The notes beneath the pieces are model-generated. The model was not told the DNA's origin and ran no database searches. It saw only the letters and a list, made by a program, of their open reading frames with translations. A program made the translations under genes and the position numbers. This document shows, in pieces, positions 1 to 9,890 of a DNA stretch of 64,000 nt (positions within the stretch are counted from its first letter, which is position 1; each line of letters opens with the position of its first letter). This DNA is from Dactylorhiza incarnata (lineage: Eukaryota > Streptophyta > Magnoliopsida > Asparagales > Orchidaceae), in NCBI GenBank assembly GCA_033032865.1, contig JAWHQI010000049.1, forward strand, positions 7,440,001 through 7,504,000. Direction: 5' to 3'.

Positions 1-528
1 TCCACCACGAGGAGGAAGACCATCCCTGGGAGAAGGAAAACCATGGAGCTTGAAGCACGTATCTCTAGTATGGCGAGACTTCCCGCAATAATCACACACG
101 AGGTGATCTTTCTCCAGAGGCTTCGATCTAGTGTCACGAGCTGGAAGAACCCCGAGGTGAGAGAGAGTGACAAGACCAGAGCCCTCGGTGGCAGAGTCCG
201 GAAGGAGAGTTTGTCAGCGGTCAAATTCCTGCTGAATGAGGCTGTATACTTCAGGTAACGAAGGAAGAGGAGAGCGTCCTAGAATATGAATACTAATCGG
301 GTCAAAATCCCGATGTAGGCAGTGAAGAAATTTGAAGATTCGATTCTGTTCTTCCCTTACTCTCACCAACACATCATCTTCAGGAGACACAAGGGTCAGA
401 AAATCAAAGTGATCATACTCCTGATAAAGTTGGGTGAACTCCGAGTAGTAGGCTGATGGAGGTCGATCGCCCTGACGCAGGAGGAATATTTGACGTCGAA
501 GTTGGTACCTCTCATCAATGTAGATCAT
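1..528 (-). pseudogene. Ty1/copia gag fragment with zinc knuckle
   Basis: A minus-strand reading frame runs from 528 to the window edge and matches the C-terminal half of a plant copia Gag polyprotein. The first part has the pattern QGDRPPSAYYSEFTQLYQEY followed by RILKF/LHCL-like and ILGRSPLPSLPEVYSLI-like text, as in the Gag domain that precedes the zinc finger. One in-frame TGA at 214-216 interrupts it; it is explained by CGA to TGA. The frame then continues to a CCHC knuckle (CDYCGKSRHTRDTC, about 50-99) and the usual KLHGFP tail. Gag binds element RNA and forms the virus-like particle. No pol is visible because the window starts here. The break near 530-540 is probably a truncation. Copia assignment is firm; the lineage is not assigned. 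Confidence 0.8.
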
Positions 529-590
529 CCAACTCTACCAACATAGTTGGTCTCATAACCGGTTGTGGTTATAACGCCTCGTGCCGCAGT

Positions 591-757
591 GTACAAGTAT
601 GCTCTAGTTATGTTATCGGGCTACAACACAAGCACCCCAACTACACGTCTCTGCGCTTGTTTCTTAGCAACGACAGGTTGTTGAGGGGGGTCTCGAACCC
701 CCAATCTCCTTGATAAGGCCTCCTTCAACCAAGGATCATCACCAACTGAGATGCAGC
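591..757 (-). repeat. tRNA-derived SINE-like unit 1
   Basis: This is the first of a head-to-tail series. On the minus strand it starts with a degraded tRNA-like head and contains a pol III B box (GGTTCGAGACC) near 690-705, followed by a body with ACGTGTAGTTGGGGTGCTTG and a conserved end AGAGCATACTTGTAC. It is more diverged than the next unit, and the A-box region reads CATCTCAGTTGG. Confidence 0.55.
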
Positions 758-930
758 GTACAAGCATGCTCCTGTTCTATTATTGGGATGCAGCCCAAGC
801 ACCCCAACCACATGTCTTTGCGCCTATTTCTCAGTAGCGGTAGGTTGTTGAGGGTGGGTCTCGAACCCACAACCTCCTTTATAAGGCCCCCTTCAACCGA
901 GCCTCATGACCAACTGAGCTACAACCCAAG
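758..930 (-). repeat. tRNA-derived SINE-like unit 2 (best preserved)
   Basis: The minus strand begins GGGTTGTAGCTCAGTTGGTC (A box TAGCTCAGTTGG) and has an exact B box GGTTCGAGACC about 50 bases further on, closed by a TGTGGG/CCCACC stem. A body of about 95 bases follows and ends at GGAGCATGCTTGTAC. The A-B spacing is longer than in most true tRNAs and there is a fixed non-tRNA body, so a SINE is more likely than a tRNA gene. Confidence 0.6.
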
Positions 931-944
931 CACCCCAACCACAG

Positions 945-1022
945 TGTGCGAGCATGCTCCAGTTCTGTTACCGGGCAGCAACCCAAGCACCCCAACCACA
1001 CTTCTCTGGCCTATTTTTGTAG
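945..1022 (-). repeat. tRNA-derived SINE-like unit 3 (body only)
   Basis: It repeats the body of the previous unit (GCGAGCATGCTCC, then CAACCCAAGCACCCCAACCAC, read in two parts on the plus strand) but lacks the tRNA-like head. It ends where the MULE relic begins. Confidence 0.45.
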
Positions 1023-1030
1023 CCTGAAAG

Positions 1031-1470
1031 TTATGGTTGTAATGTCTTCCCCCAACCCTCCGCAATCTGTTCATGATATCTCACCCAACATGGAGTAATG
1101 CGTGGCATCGGATTACAATCAATAAAATGCAACCGAATATAGTGATTATCATTTATAAAACTCATGCAAATAAGTGTTTGCACCTCTGACATAGATGAAT
1201 GAAGTTGTAAAAAAGTCAAACATTGGACTTAGACAACTGAACCAATGCAATGTTGTACCACGAGGAGATTACAAGTCTTATATCTGTAAGTGTTAGCCAT
1301 TTACTAAATGGAGCTTCTAAATGAACTTTGTCATGATTGTGGACGCCACAAATTACCTCAACCCTCCACTCATCTAAATTTGCCGCCTTCTGACCTTTAA
1401 GAGCAAACAAACAACCACATCGTTTGGATGTGGACCTACGAATACTTTTCTTCACACACCCTTTTTTATT
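1031..1470 (-). pseudogene. MULE transposase relic (FAR1-type domain plus OTU-like tail)
   Basis: Two adjoining minus-strand reading frames look like the ends of one Mutator-like transposase with its middle deleted. The upstream frame (1455-1216) has KRCGCLFALKGQ, then W-x-VEVICGVHNHD, the zinc-binding pattern of the FAR1/MULE DNA-binding domain. The downstream frame (1219-1031) has FINDNHYIRLHF, then PMPRITPCW and a W near the end. This resembles the tail of MULE-associated OTU-like protease domains, which usually read NHW/FV..L....PLPP...W. No DDE catalytic core is present and no terminal inverted repeats were found. It is inactive. The FAR1 part is fairly convincing; the OTU part is weaker. 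Confidence 0.5.
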
Positions 1471-1593
1471 CTCTCAGTAATATCCACTTCTATCGCATCC
1501 CAACAACACAGTTGGTTTTAGTCCTCCGAGAAGCATATCAGATGCCTTAATTGTTACCACAAAACCAAAACTTCTCCCAACAGAACGTGTATC

Positions 1594-1921
1594 GACCCAA
1601 GGGAGACACAAACCTGGATCACGGGTTGTGCCTCCCAAGGCCTCGTTAGGGTGCAACCCAAGACACCCCAACCAGCTCTCGCGCCTGTTTCTCGGTCGCG
1701 CAAGGTTGTTGAGGTCGGGTCTTGAACCCAGAACCTCTTTGATAAGGAGCCTTCAAACCACTCCTCATCAAGGAGGTTGCGGGTTCAAGACCCGACCTCA
1801 ACAACCTGGCGCGGACGTGAAACATGCGCGAAGAGTTGGTTGGGGTGTCTTGGGATGCAGCCCTAATGAGGCCTTGGGAGGCACAACCAGTGATCCAGGT
1901 TGCTGTCGGCTCTTGGGTCAT
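1594..1921. repeat. Foldback: two SINE-like copies head-to-head
   Basis: The left arm (about 1594-1747) and right arm (about 1768-1921) are reverse complements with scattered mismatches. Both contain GTTGTTGAGGTCGGGTCTTG or its complement, CACCCCAACCA, GCCTCCCAAGGCCTC and GACCCAAG. The tRNA-like heads with B box GGGTTCAAGACCC face each other, so internal pol III promoters would fire outward. The family is the same as the units at 591-1022 but a different subtype. Arms of about 150 bases could form a long hairpin. Confidence 0.7.
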
Positions 1922-2440
1922 TATAGAACGAGCCCAATCTACTAACTCTTCTTTTGAACAAAACACATTTTTGGTCTCAAAATGAATTCTCACATCAACT
2001 GTAACCTTTGATTCCTTTTCATCATTGACAAAATTTGAATCTTAAAATTAAACAGAACACAATAACTAATAAATAGGTTTTAAACAAAAGTCATTCCAAA
2101 GGAAATAAATGAAGGAAATTCATATCGGTTAAAGCTATACTTGTTTTTTCCAAATATTTCAGAGCATCCGACATCGTATGAATCCCGGATACAAAATAAC
2201 CTATTAATGATAAAACAACAACTAAATCAATAAGTTGTAGCTTGGTGTGAATCTCAAAAGCTTAGCCTATTGAAAAAATACTAATAGCTTGAAAGAAGGG
2301 TAATGACATTCCTATGCTATTGTATCTTGGTAGGAGAAGGAGAAAAAAGAGCTTGAAAGAAGGGTAATGACATTCATATGCTATTGTAGCTTAGTAGGAG
2401 AAGGAGAAAAAAGAGCTTGAAAGAAAGAGGAGGAAGATTA
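1922..2440. other. Intergenic AT-rich stretch with a 64-bp tandem duplication
   Basis: No coding signal is supported. Positions 2287-2417 hold two copies of a 64-bp unit (starting gcttgaaagaagggtaatg at 2287 and 2351) and a third start at 2415. The last five bases, GATTA, are the left target site of the giant-LTR element. Confidence 0.6.
2436..2440. other. Target site duplication GATTA (left)
   Basis: These five bases precede the left LTR and match 18677-18681 exactly after the right LTR. They date the insertion as a single intact event. Confidence 0.9.
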
Positions 2441-3250
2441 TGTAAGACCCTCTTTTTTTTGCTTTTAAAACCGGGTCTTACCGCCCAGAACCGCCGTCTT
2501 GCGGCGAGACCATTACACCCAATGGTCGCCGCCACAATACGCCGATCCTGCCGGCTATCCATCATCATCCAGGCCAACCACAATTCATAGTAATAGAAGC
2601 AAATAGAAGAAACTAGTCTACAAATCATGTTAAAATATGCAAATTACATGATTACAATGTCCACGATGAGAATTTAAGTAAAAGAGAGCTAAACGAAAAG
2701 AGGCTTAAGCCCGATACATGTTCAAATATAGTGCATCAACACTCTCACTCTACATCCATGCAGAAGCTATCAAACCCAATCTTCATGCATCTGTAGCTGC
2801 TGCTGCGACGACGTGTAGTGGTTGCTCAGCTTCATCCCGTCTTCCTGTCCTGTCTCCTGAACGAGGTCCTGTTGTTCCGACACATCATCCCTAAAATGAT
2901 GAGGTCCACCGAATGTCAGTCTATAAGACTCAGCATATTCCTCACCGCCTCCACCCGCGACTCCTAGGCACCGTGCGGGAGGAGGAAGCGGAAGACATCA
3001 AAGGGCAATTCAAAAGCAGGTGACAACGGCGAGACTAGCAAGTATAAGATACTAAACAAGTAATGAAAACATCTCTACTCTAGCAGGAGTATGTATAAAG
3101 GCAATAAGTAAAGAGCTGTATAAGTAAAAGAGCAGGTATAAGAAATAAGAGCATCTACGAAAGTAACCTTAACTTATATGCACACACACAAAGCACATAA
3201 GCTAAGGGATCTGGCAAGAAGTAAACTCATCGTATAAAAGAGCCCACACT

Positions 3251-3258
3251 AATTTATA
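3251..3258 (-). promoter_or_regulatory. Candidate TATA box of the giant LTR (left copy)
   Basis: The minus strand reads CGTATAAATTAG. The same TATAAATT within a similar context (cgtataaattggttat) occurs at 37864-37871 in the second, diverged giant LTR, which argues for conservation. The copy in the right LTR is at 13432-13439. Confidence 0.4.
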
Positions 3259-3774
3259 CGATGAGGTCTCTATTTGTGCAGAAATGCTATGCTATGATGT
3301 GCAATGCAATGATGCAATGTTAGTATTATTATTTCATACACATGCAACTCACCCACACGACTCTGTACGTACAGAACTTTAGTTCCCACTTTTCGGAGGT
3401 AGCTAACCTCTCGGGCACCTCCCGTCGTGGTCAAACGGTGGCAGAGGAGCGGGCGTCTCCTCACCTAGGTGGGTAAGTCATACTACCAGACCTAGGCCCT
3501 AACGTACGCTGTGATACCGGTACCCGGTACTCACGAGCTCCTGCGTACTAAACTGAATTGGCCAGGCAGGGTTTAGGGATTCTGTAACGTCAGACGCGCA
3601 GTAAGACAACCTGGACCCCATGAAACCACTAACACTGCCGAGTCAACGAACTGCTGTCGGTGTGACGACTAAGACAGAACCGAAGACCCACCACATCTTA
3701 CACACAAGCAACATGTATTAACCATTTACTTCCGATCCTCCAGCTCACAAATCTACATCAATATTTATAAAGTA

Positions 3775-4400
3775 GAGCCTACCGCTCGCCAGACTATACC
3801 AGTCTTATATTTAAACTACGAGCCCACCGCTCGCTAGACAGCACTAGTCTTACATTTAAACTACGAGCCTACCGCTCGCTAGACTATACTAGTTTTATAT
3901 TGAAACTACGAGCCTACCGCTCGCTAGACTATAGTGGTCTTATGTTTAAACTACGAGCCTACCGCTCGCTAGACTACACTAGTCTTATATTTAAACTACG
4001 AGCCTACCGCTCGCTAGACTACACTAGTCTTATCTTTAAGCTACGAGCCCACCGCTCGCAGGACTATCCCAGTCCTTCCTTATAAACCCGAGCCTACCGC
4101 TCGCAGGACTATCCCAGTCCTTCCTTATAAACCCGAACCTACCGCTCGCAGGACTATCCCAGTCCTTCCTTATAAACCTGAGCCTACCGCTCGCAGGACT
4201 ATCCCAGTCCTTCCTTATAATCCGAGCCTACCGCTCGCAGGACTATCCCAGTCCTTCCTTATAATCCGAGCCTACCGCTCGCAGGACTATCCCAGTCCTT
4301 CCTTATAATCCGAGCCTACCGCTCGCAGGACTATCCCAGTCCTTCCTTATAATCCGAGCCTACCATTCGCAGGACTATCGCAGTCCTTCCTTATAAAATG
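3775..4400 (-). repeat. Tandem array, about 14 units of 44-51 bp (left LTR)
   Basis: Each unit contains gagcctaccgctcgc followed by an interrupted palindrome, either AGACTATACTAGTCT-like in the left half or GGACTATCCCAGTCC in the right half. The two unit types form two blocks, so the array grew from two founder versions. Confidence 0.85.
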
Positions 4401-5329
4401 TTCCGGTTTGGGATGGAAGTTAACTTATCATGTTCTCCTACTTAACTAGTCTTGTCTATAATTTAGTTGATCTTAGAAGCTTTAGGGTTAGCCTTGGACT
4501 TCCGGAGGGTTACCCGGTGAGGGGCTCGCAGCGGTACTGGGAAGTGTGACGGGCTGACACCCCGAACTTCCTCTTCTCAAGGCGCTTAATCTTGTTGGTA
4601 TCTACCCCTTTTTACATGATCCCCATTTTCCTCTCCACTTTCATTAAATATCTAAGATGAGTTAATTTGGCACTTAGGAGTGGGGGAGTTCATTTGAACT
4701 CCAACACCACCAACTGTGACCGTGTGCTGACTCTCCCGTCATCATATTCTAGCTCGAGTTCCCTTCTTCACCGAGGAACATCACACATACACTTAACATT
4801 CTCAACCTTACTTGGACCCACACTCCTATTCTTCGTCATCCTTAATCCAGGGTTTGCCTTAGATATTTCCCGACTTCTCCCTTGAGTTTTACCTAAAATG
4901 GCTCACCCGGCTAAGGGCAGTTCTACTTTCATATGATCACTTAATACCGATGAGTTGTGTGTGGGGCCCTTGGCAAGGTCTAACTTCATTTTCTTATCAT
5001 TGTAAATGCCTGCACTTATAGCTTTGCTAAACGCACCCCAACCCTTATTTTCCCATGATGCCCTTAGAGGTGTTCTTCCAAATAATCCGAGCCTTTATAA
5101 TAATCAAAGAGTCAATAGTTCTATGCGTGAAGGTCAGTGGTGGTCTAAATCATATAAATCAGTTTTACAATTCGCAGTCCAAAATGAGATTGAGCTAGAT
5201 TTGGCTCCTATGGTGCAATCTTGATCATATCATATCCAAATGAATTCCAATTATTACCATGGGTTTTCAATGAGTAGTGATCTAACATCCTCAAATCCTA
5301 ATTTTATAAATTTTTCCAGGGAATCTTTA

Positions 5330-6160
5330 ATCATAGTTTCTATTTAAAATAGAGGATGTGCAAATAGAGATTTATACATAAAGTGTCAACTAATGATCTC
5401 CATAAATTCTGATAAATTCACTGTATCATAATAATGGTCTGAAAATCTCAAAACCTAAGTTTTACAATTTTTTTCCAAGGAATATTTAATCATAATCTCT
5501 AATTAAAATAAATGGGGTGCAAATAGGAATTTACACATCAAGTAGTAGATTATGACCTCAATAAATTCTGGGAAAATTACCATGGCATAATACTGGTCTA
5601 AAAACACCAAATCCTAAGTTTCACATTTTTAAGAGGAATATTTGACCATAATTTCTATTTAACATAAATGAGGTGCAAATAGGGATTTACGCATCAAGTA
5701 GTAGATTATGACCTCAATAAATTCTGGGAAAATTACCATGGCATAATACTGGTCTAAAAACACAAAATCCTAAGTTTCACATTTTTAACAGGAATATTTG
5801 ACCATAATTTCTATTTAACATAAATGGGGTGCAAATAGGGATTTACACATCAAGTAGTAGATTATGACCTCAATAAATTCTGGGAAAATTACCATGGCAT
5901 AATACTGGTCTAAAAACACCAAATCCTAAGTTTCACATTTTTAACAGGAATATTTGACCATAATTTCTATTTAACATAAATGGGGTGCAAATAAGGATTT
6001 ACACATCAAGTAGTAGATTATGACCTCAATAAATTCTGGGAAAATTACCATGGCATAATACTGGTCTAAAAACACCAAATCCTAAGTTTCACATTTTTAA
6101 CAGGAATATTTGACCATAATTTCTATTTAACATAAATGGGGTGCAAATAGGGATTTAATT
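5330..6160. repeat. 156-bp tandem array, five good units plus one diverged (left LTR)
   Basis: The word ttgaccataatttctattt recurs with starts near 5641, 5797, 5953 and 6109, exactly 156 bases apart. A diverged unit begins near 5485 and an older one near 5330. Each unit contains a near-constant region around ttaccatggcataatactgg. Confidence 0.9.
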
Positions 6161-8651
6161 AGGAACGTTAAGAGAATAATTTCCTAAGGTCATGAGACTT
6201 ATGTCAAAGAGGTATATCCTCATGACATACAAAAACCCCAAGGTTTCAGAGGCATGCAAGGTGGTTTCCACCTTCAATTTCATCAAAAATTCAAAAGCCC
6301 AAATTGACTATTAGCACCCCAATTTTTTTCTCTTAAGTCCCAAACTTCATTTTGATGTTCAGAGAAATATACTCATGCACATGTGATGAAATTTTTACCA
6401 GATCCCATACATGACCTAAAGAAGCCCTCACCAAAATTTGGGGTCATTAGGAGTTATATAACTCCAAATATTCCATTTATTTAATTTTCTAAGTTTAGAA
6501 CAAAACTATAGAAAAATTATCTCCACAAAATCTGATATGTAAACCTAAGCTAGGTATGAGGCACATGCATGCATGGCTAAAATCTCAAGTCCATAAGACG
6601 TGGCATTAAAAAGTTACACTAGTTCAAAGATCTGATTTGTATTTTGACCAGCCTCACAAGAATGAGTGCTGTGGGCCCTAGATTTAACCAAATGGCCTCA
6701 TTCCACTTTCATTTAAAAGTAGACACTCAGATCTACAATTCCTATCTCTGGGGATTTTTCAAAATATGGCCTCTAAAGGCCTCAAATTAAGCTTACAAGG
6801 TCGGGTATAAAATGTGACAGTTTATTACACTTAAAAATAATACAAATATATAAGATTATAATTGATCAGCACGAATCACGACGCAAGATCGACGGCATCT
6901 GGTCATCTTCCCCAGCCAGCCGACGGTCCAGATCGATCCCGCCTGGGCCTTCTTCTCCGGCCATTTCCCGGCAACCTGCAGCACCTCACGGCCGGCCACC
7001 GCCTCCACCACCTCCGTTGAGGTGGTGGCTAGCGCTTGACGGCGGCACGGCCACCGGAGATGGCCTCTCTGGCGATCCCGAGAAAGAAGAAAAGGCTCGG
7101 ATTCCTCCCTCAATCTCGCATGGGATCGTGCTCATTTGAGCCCGATATCTCTCATAGATGGGTCTAGAATCTAGCACAGATGGATGGGGGAAGGAACTTG
7201 CCTGACTTCGGGCTTGAGGTTGAGGGGATCCCGAGCTTGCCATGGCCGTCGAGCTTGCTTGAGTTCCACCTCCCGATCTCGTTTCTCCAGCGAAAAGGAT
7301 GAAGTAAAGCTTCGTTTCGACTGCCAGGAGTGCTTTGGAGCTGATGGAGGGGTCCATTTCGGCTAAGGATGCTCCTTATGTTAACAACCATTGAAGAGGG
7401 CGATTTCTCTATGCTGCCACCGTCCCAGCCAGCCAGTTGCAGGCCTCCAGCTCATCAGGGAATTTACTCCTGAGCTCGAATTGATGCCAGAGGAGGGGAT
7501 ATTTGGCTGTATTGCATTGGAAAGGGGAGTTTGCCATTATGGTGGCCGGCAAGGTGAGCTCTTTCTCTCCTCCCCACCCTCTCAACGGCAGCCAGCTCAG
7601 CCCCTTGTTCTGCTGGAATTCCTTGGGAAGGAAGGGGGCAGGCCAGGGATTAGAGAGTGGTGGCCAAGTGGCCACCTCTCCATGAATTCCTCTTAAACTC
7701 AATTCCTTTGATGGTGGCCGGCCACCACCTTGTTGGACCTCCCTTTGGGCTCAATTGGAGTTCAAGGCAGTTCAGTCCCCTGGTGGGCTTGATTAGGTGG
7801 GGTTGAGCCCAAAGGTTCTAAGGTTGGGTTGAGTTTAATAGGCTTGGGTTTGGGTGAGAGCTCACTTGATCAAACTAGCCCAAATTGGGGATTTTGGATT
7901 TTGGGCTTGGCTCAAGCTTATCACATTCAATGTGGCTGACCCACATTGTTTTCTAAGACTTTAAGGACCCACTCCAAGAAGAAATGAGTTATGGTGGGGT
8001 TTTATGGGGTTTAATTGCACAAAATTGCTCATTAGGGCAATTTGGGCATTTTGGTGGTTTTGCCCTAATATTCCAAAATTGACTGTGCACTTTTGTTCAC
8101 TTATGTCTCATTTACTCCCCTTAGTGCTTAGGGGTGATCAATTTGATCCGACTAGGTCAATTGGAGATCAATTTGGGTTTTTAGCACATTAAGGTCAGTT
8201 TGGGGCTTTTTAGAAATTGGCCCAATTTACCCAAATTGATGGCCCTATGATGGGGCTTTTGGGTCCTTTGCATCCCTACTAGGGTTTGTAATACATTGGT
8301 AAGGTTGCTTTGATCATTTGAACCCTAATTGACACTTAATTGAGTGGTTTGACTTATTTGAGCATAGAGTTGACTTTGGCCAAATTGATCAATTTGGCTG
8401 ACCTCAATGGGTCCTAAATGACCCAAGGAACTCACTAAGGGTTAGGGATGCCATAGTGGGGTGAATGGTCATTATGAAGCTTAAACCTCAAAATCTAGGC
8501 TTGGGTGCTAAAAATAGGCTATTTGCACACCAAGGTGATTTTCACTTATTCACCTTGGTTCTTAAGGCCATTTTGTCCTCTTAGAGCAATGTCATGACCT
8601 TGTCATGACAAAAATGCATCTTAGGGGTCTAGTTGTTTTGGGGATGTTACA

Positions 8652-8820
8652 AATCCCAATAAACGAAGAAACAATTTCGTCCCCGAAATTTAGGTTGGGT
8701 CTACGGAAGTCTGAGTTCAGAATATACCCGGAAGATTTGATAGTTCATGTGCAACATGACTCCCAACTAATATTGGAAACGGTTAGGTCTAGTTCACATC
8801 GCCTCATCCGCAGTTGAAGT
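8652..8820 (-). other. PPT-side end of the giant element's interior
   Basis: On the minus strand the conserved block AAATTTCGGGGACGAAATT (8673-8691) lies about 20 bases before the 3' LTR. Ty3/gypsy elements often carry this block between the end of pol and the polypurine tract. The purine tract itself is poor here (TTATTGGGATT). No coding frame survives. Confidence 0.6.
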
Positions 8821-9514
8821 ATCTAGTTGCCTACCTAAATCACCTAGAGGGGGGTGAATAGGTGATCTCTACGTCTTTTGCGGAATTAAAAATTAAACGT
8901 AAAACACAGCACACAAAATTAATCACAGCCACAGATAACACCAGGAATTTATAGTGGTTCCCCGTACTTGGGTACTCCACTGCCGGCCTCGCCAATCTAG
9001 CACCACAGCTAGACTTGACTACTCACTAAATCTCGGATCAAGAGCGATCCTACAGTCTCAGAGTCAAACTCCTACAAACTCAGAGAGAACCTCTCTTACA
9101 ACTCGGAGAAAACTTCTCCTACAACTCGGAGAACAACCTCTCCTACAACTCGGAGATAACAACTCCTACAACACGGAGATAACAACTCCTACAATAGATT
9201 AAAAAGGGTTTGAACAATACTAAACCAGATCTGAATAACAGAGGCGTTTTCTTCCTTCTTCTTGAATGGCTTTTGAGAACGATGAGGAAGAACAACGATC
9301 CTTCAAATCTGTCTTTGGCAATCCGAAACGATCCAATAGAGATTGTATAACCTGAGTATGGATCAATCGAACCCTTCTTGAAAGAAATCGGCAACTCCAA
9401 AGAGTAGAACGATCTCCAATCGTAGACGACGGCGAGCGGCGTTTTTCACGTTCTTTTTGATCGGGAGAGAGATTAGGGTTTAGAACGATTCTTTTTCTTC
9501 CTTTTAAACAATCC

Positions 9515-9522
9515 TATATATA
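9515..9522 (-). promoter_or_regulatory. TATA box of the family IV LTR
   Basis: The minus strand reads CCATATATATAGGAT. It lies about 125 bases downstream of the TCTCGAGA array in the direction of transcription. Confidence 0.5.
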
Positions 9523-9646
9523 TGGAGAGGAGCAATTAAATGATTAATTAGCCTTAAAGGCGCTCCATATAGCCGTTAGAAACGAAAAGGGGCGATCACG
9601 ATCCGTCCAGAACAGAGAAAATGAAACAGAAAAATTACGGACAGAA

Positions 9647-9830
9647 GTCTCGAGACATAAGGGATCTCTCGAGACATAAGGGATCTCTCGAGACATGAAA
9701 CAGAGAGAGCAGGAAAGGGATGTCTCGAGAACTCGATGATCTCTCGAGACATTGCAAAGAATTCAGACTTAATATCTCTCGAGACAACCACGATCTCTCG
9801 AGACATGTCTGATCTCTCGAGACATATCCT
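9647..9830. repeat. Palindrome array TCTCGAGA(CAT), about nine copies
   Basis: The perfect palindrome TCTCGAGA, mostly followed by CAT and preceded by GGATC or TGATC, recurs at irregular spacing of about 18-30 bases. It occupies the U3 position of the family IV LTR. Confidence 0.85.
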
Positions 9831-9890
9831 TAGGAAAAAATTTGTTTCACAAAAATTTCTTTTCTTCTCTTGAACACATGCTGCAGCCGC

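Larger units (their letters stand above)
2441..8651 (-). repeat. Giant 3' LTR (6,211 bp)
   Basis: Read on the minus strand this is the 3' LTR, starting TGTAACATCCCC and ending GGGTCTTACA. It holds two internal tandem arrays (3775-4400 and about 5330-6160). The short reading frames in it (for example 4667-4885 and 5006-5224) recur at the same offsets in the other LTR, have no recognisable domain and are treated as non-coding. The sequence nearly matches the right LTR apart from one extra 156-bp repeat unit. Confidence 0.92.
8836..9890 (-). repeat. Copia LTR fragment or solo LTR ('family IV')
   Basis: The minus strand shows features shared with the copia LTRs elsewhere in the window: a U5-type signature GGGGAACCACTATAAAT (8955-8972), CACCCCCCTCTAGGTG near the 3' end (8848-8870), a TATA box and an upstream palindrome array. 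It sits inside the giant element's interior. Exact ends, PBS and TSD could not be found, so it may be truncated at one or both ends. Confidence 0.55.

Noticed and set aside
846..930. tRNA gene on the minus strand
   Set aside because: The A and B boxes are good, but the spacing is too long, there is no clean acceptor stem, and the same non-tRNA body follows each copy; a SINE fits better.
4667..5224. Two small genes in the giant LTR, also at 14848-15406
   Set aside because: They are conserved only because the LTRs are recent copies of each other; differences include missense changes with no pattern of constraint, and no domain is visible.
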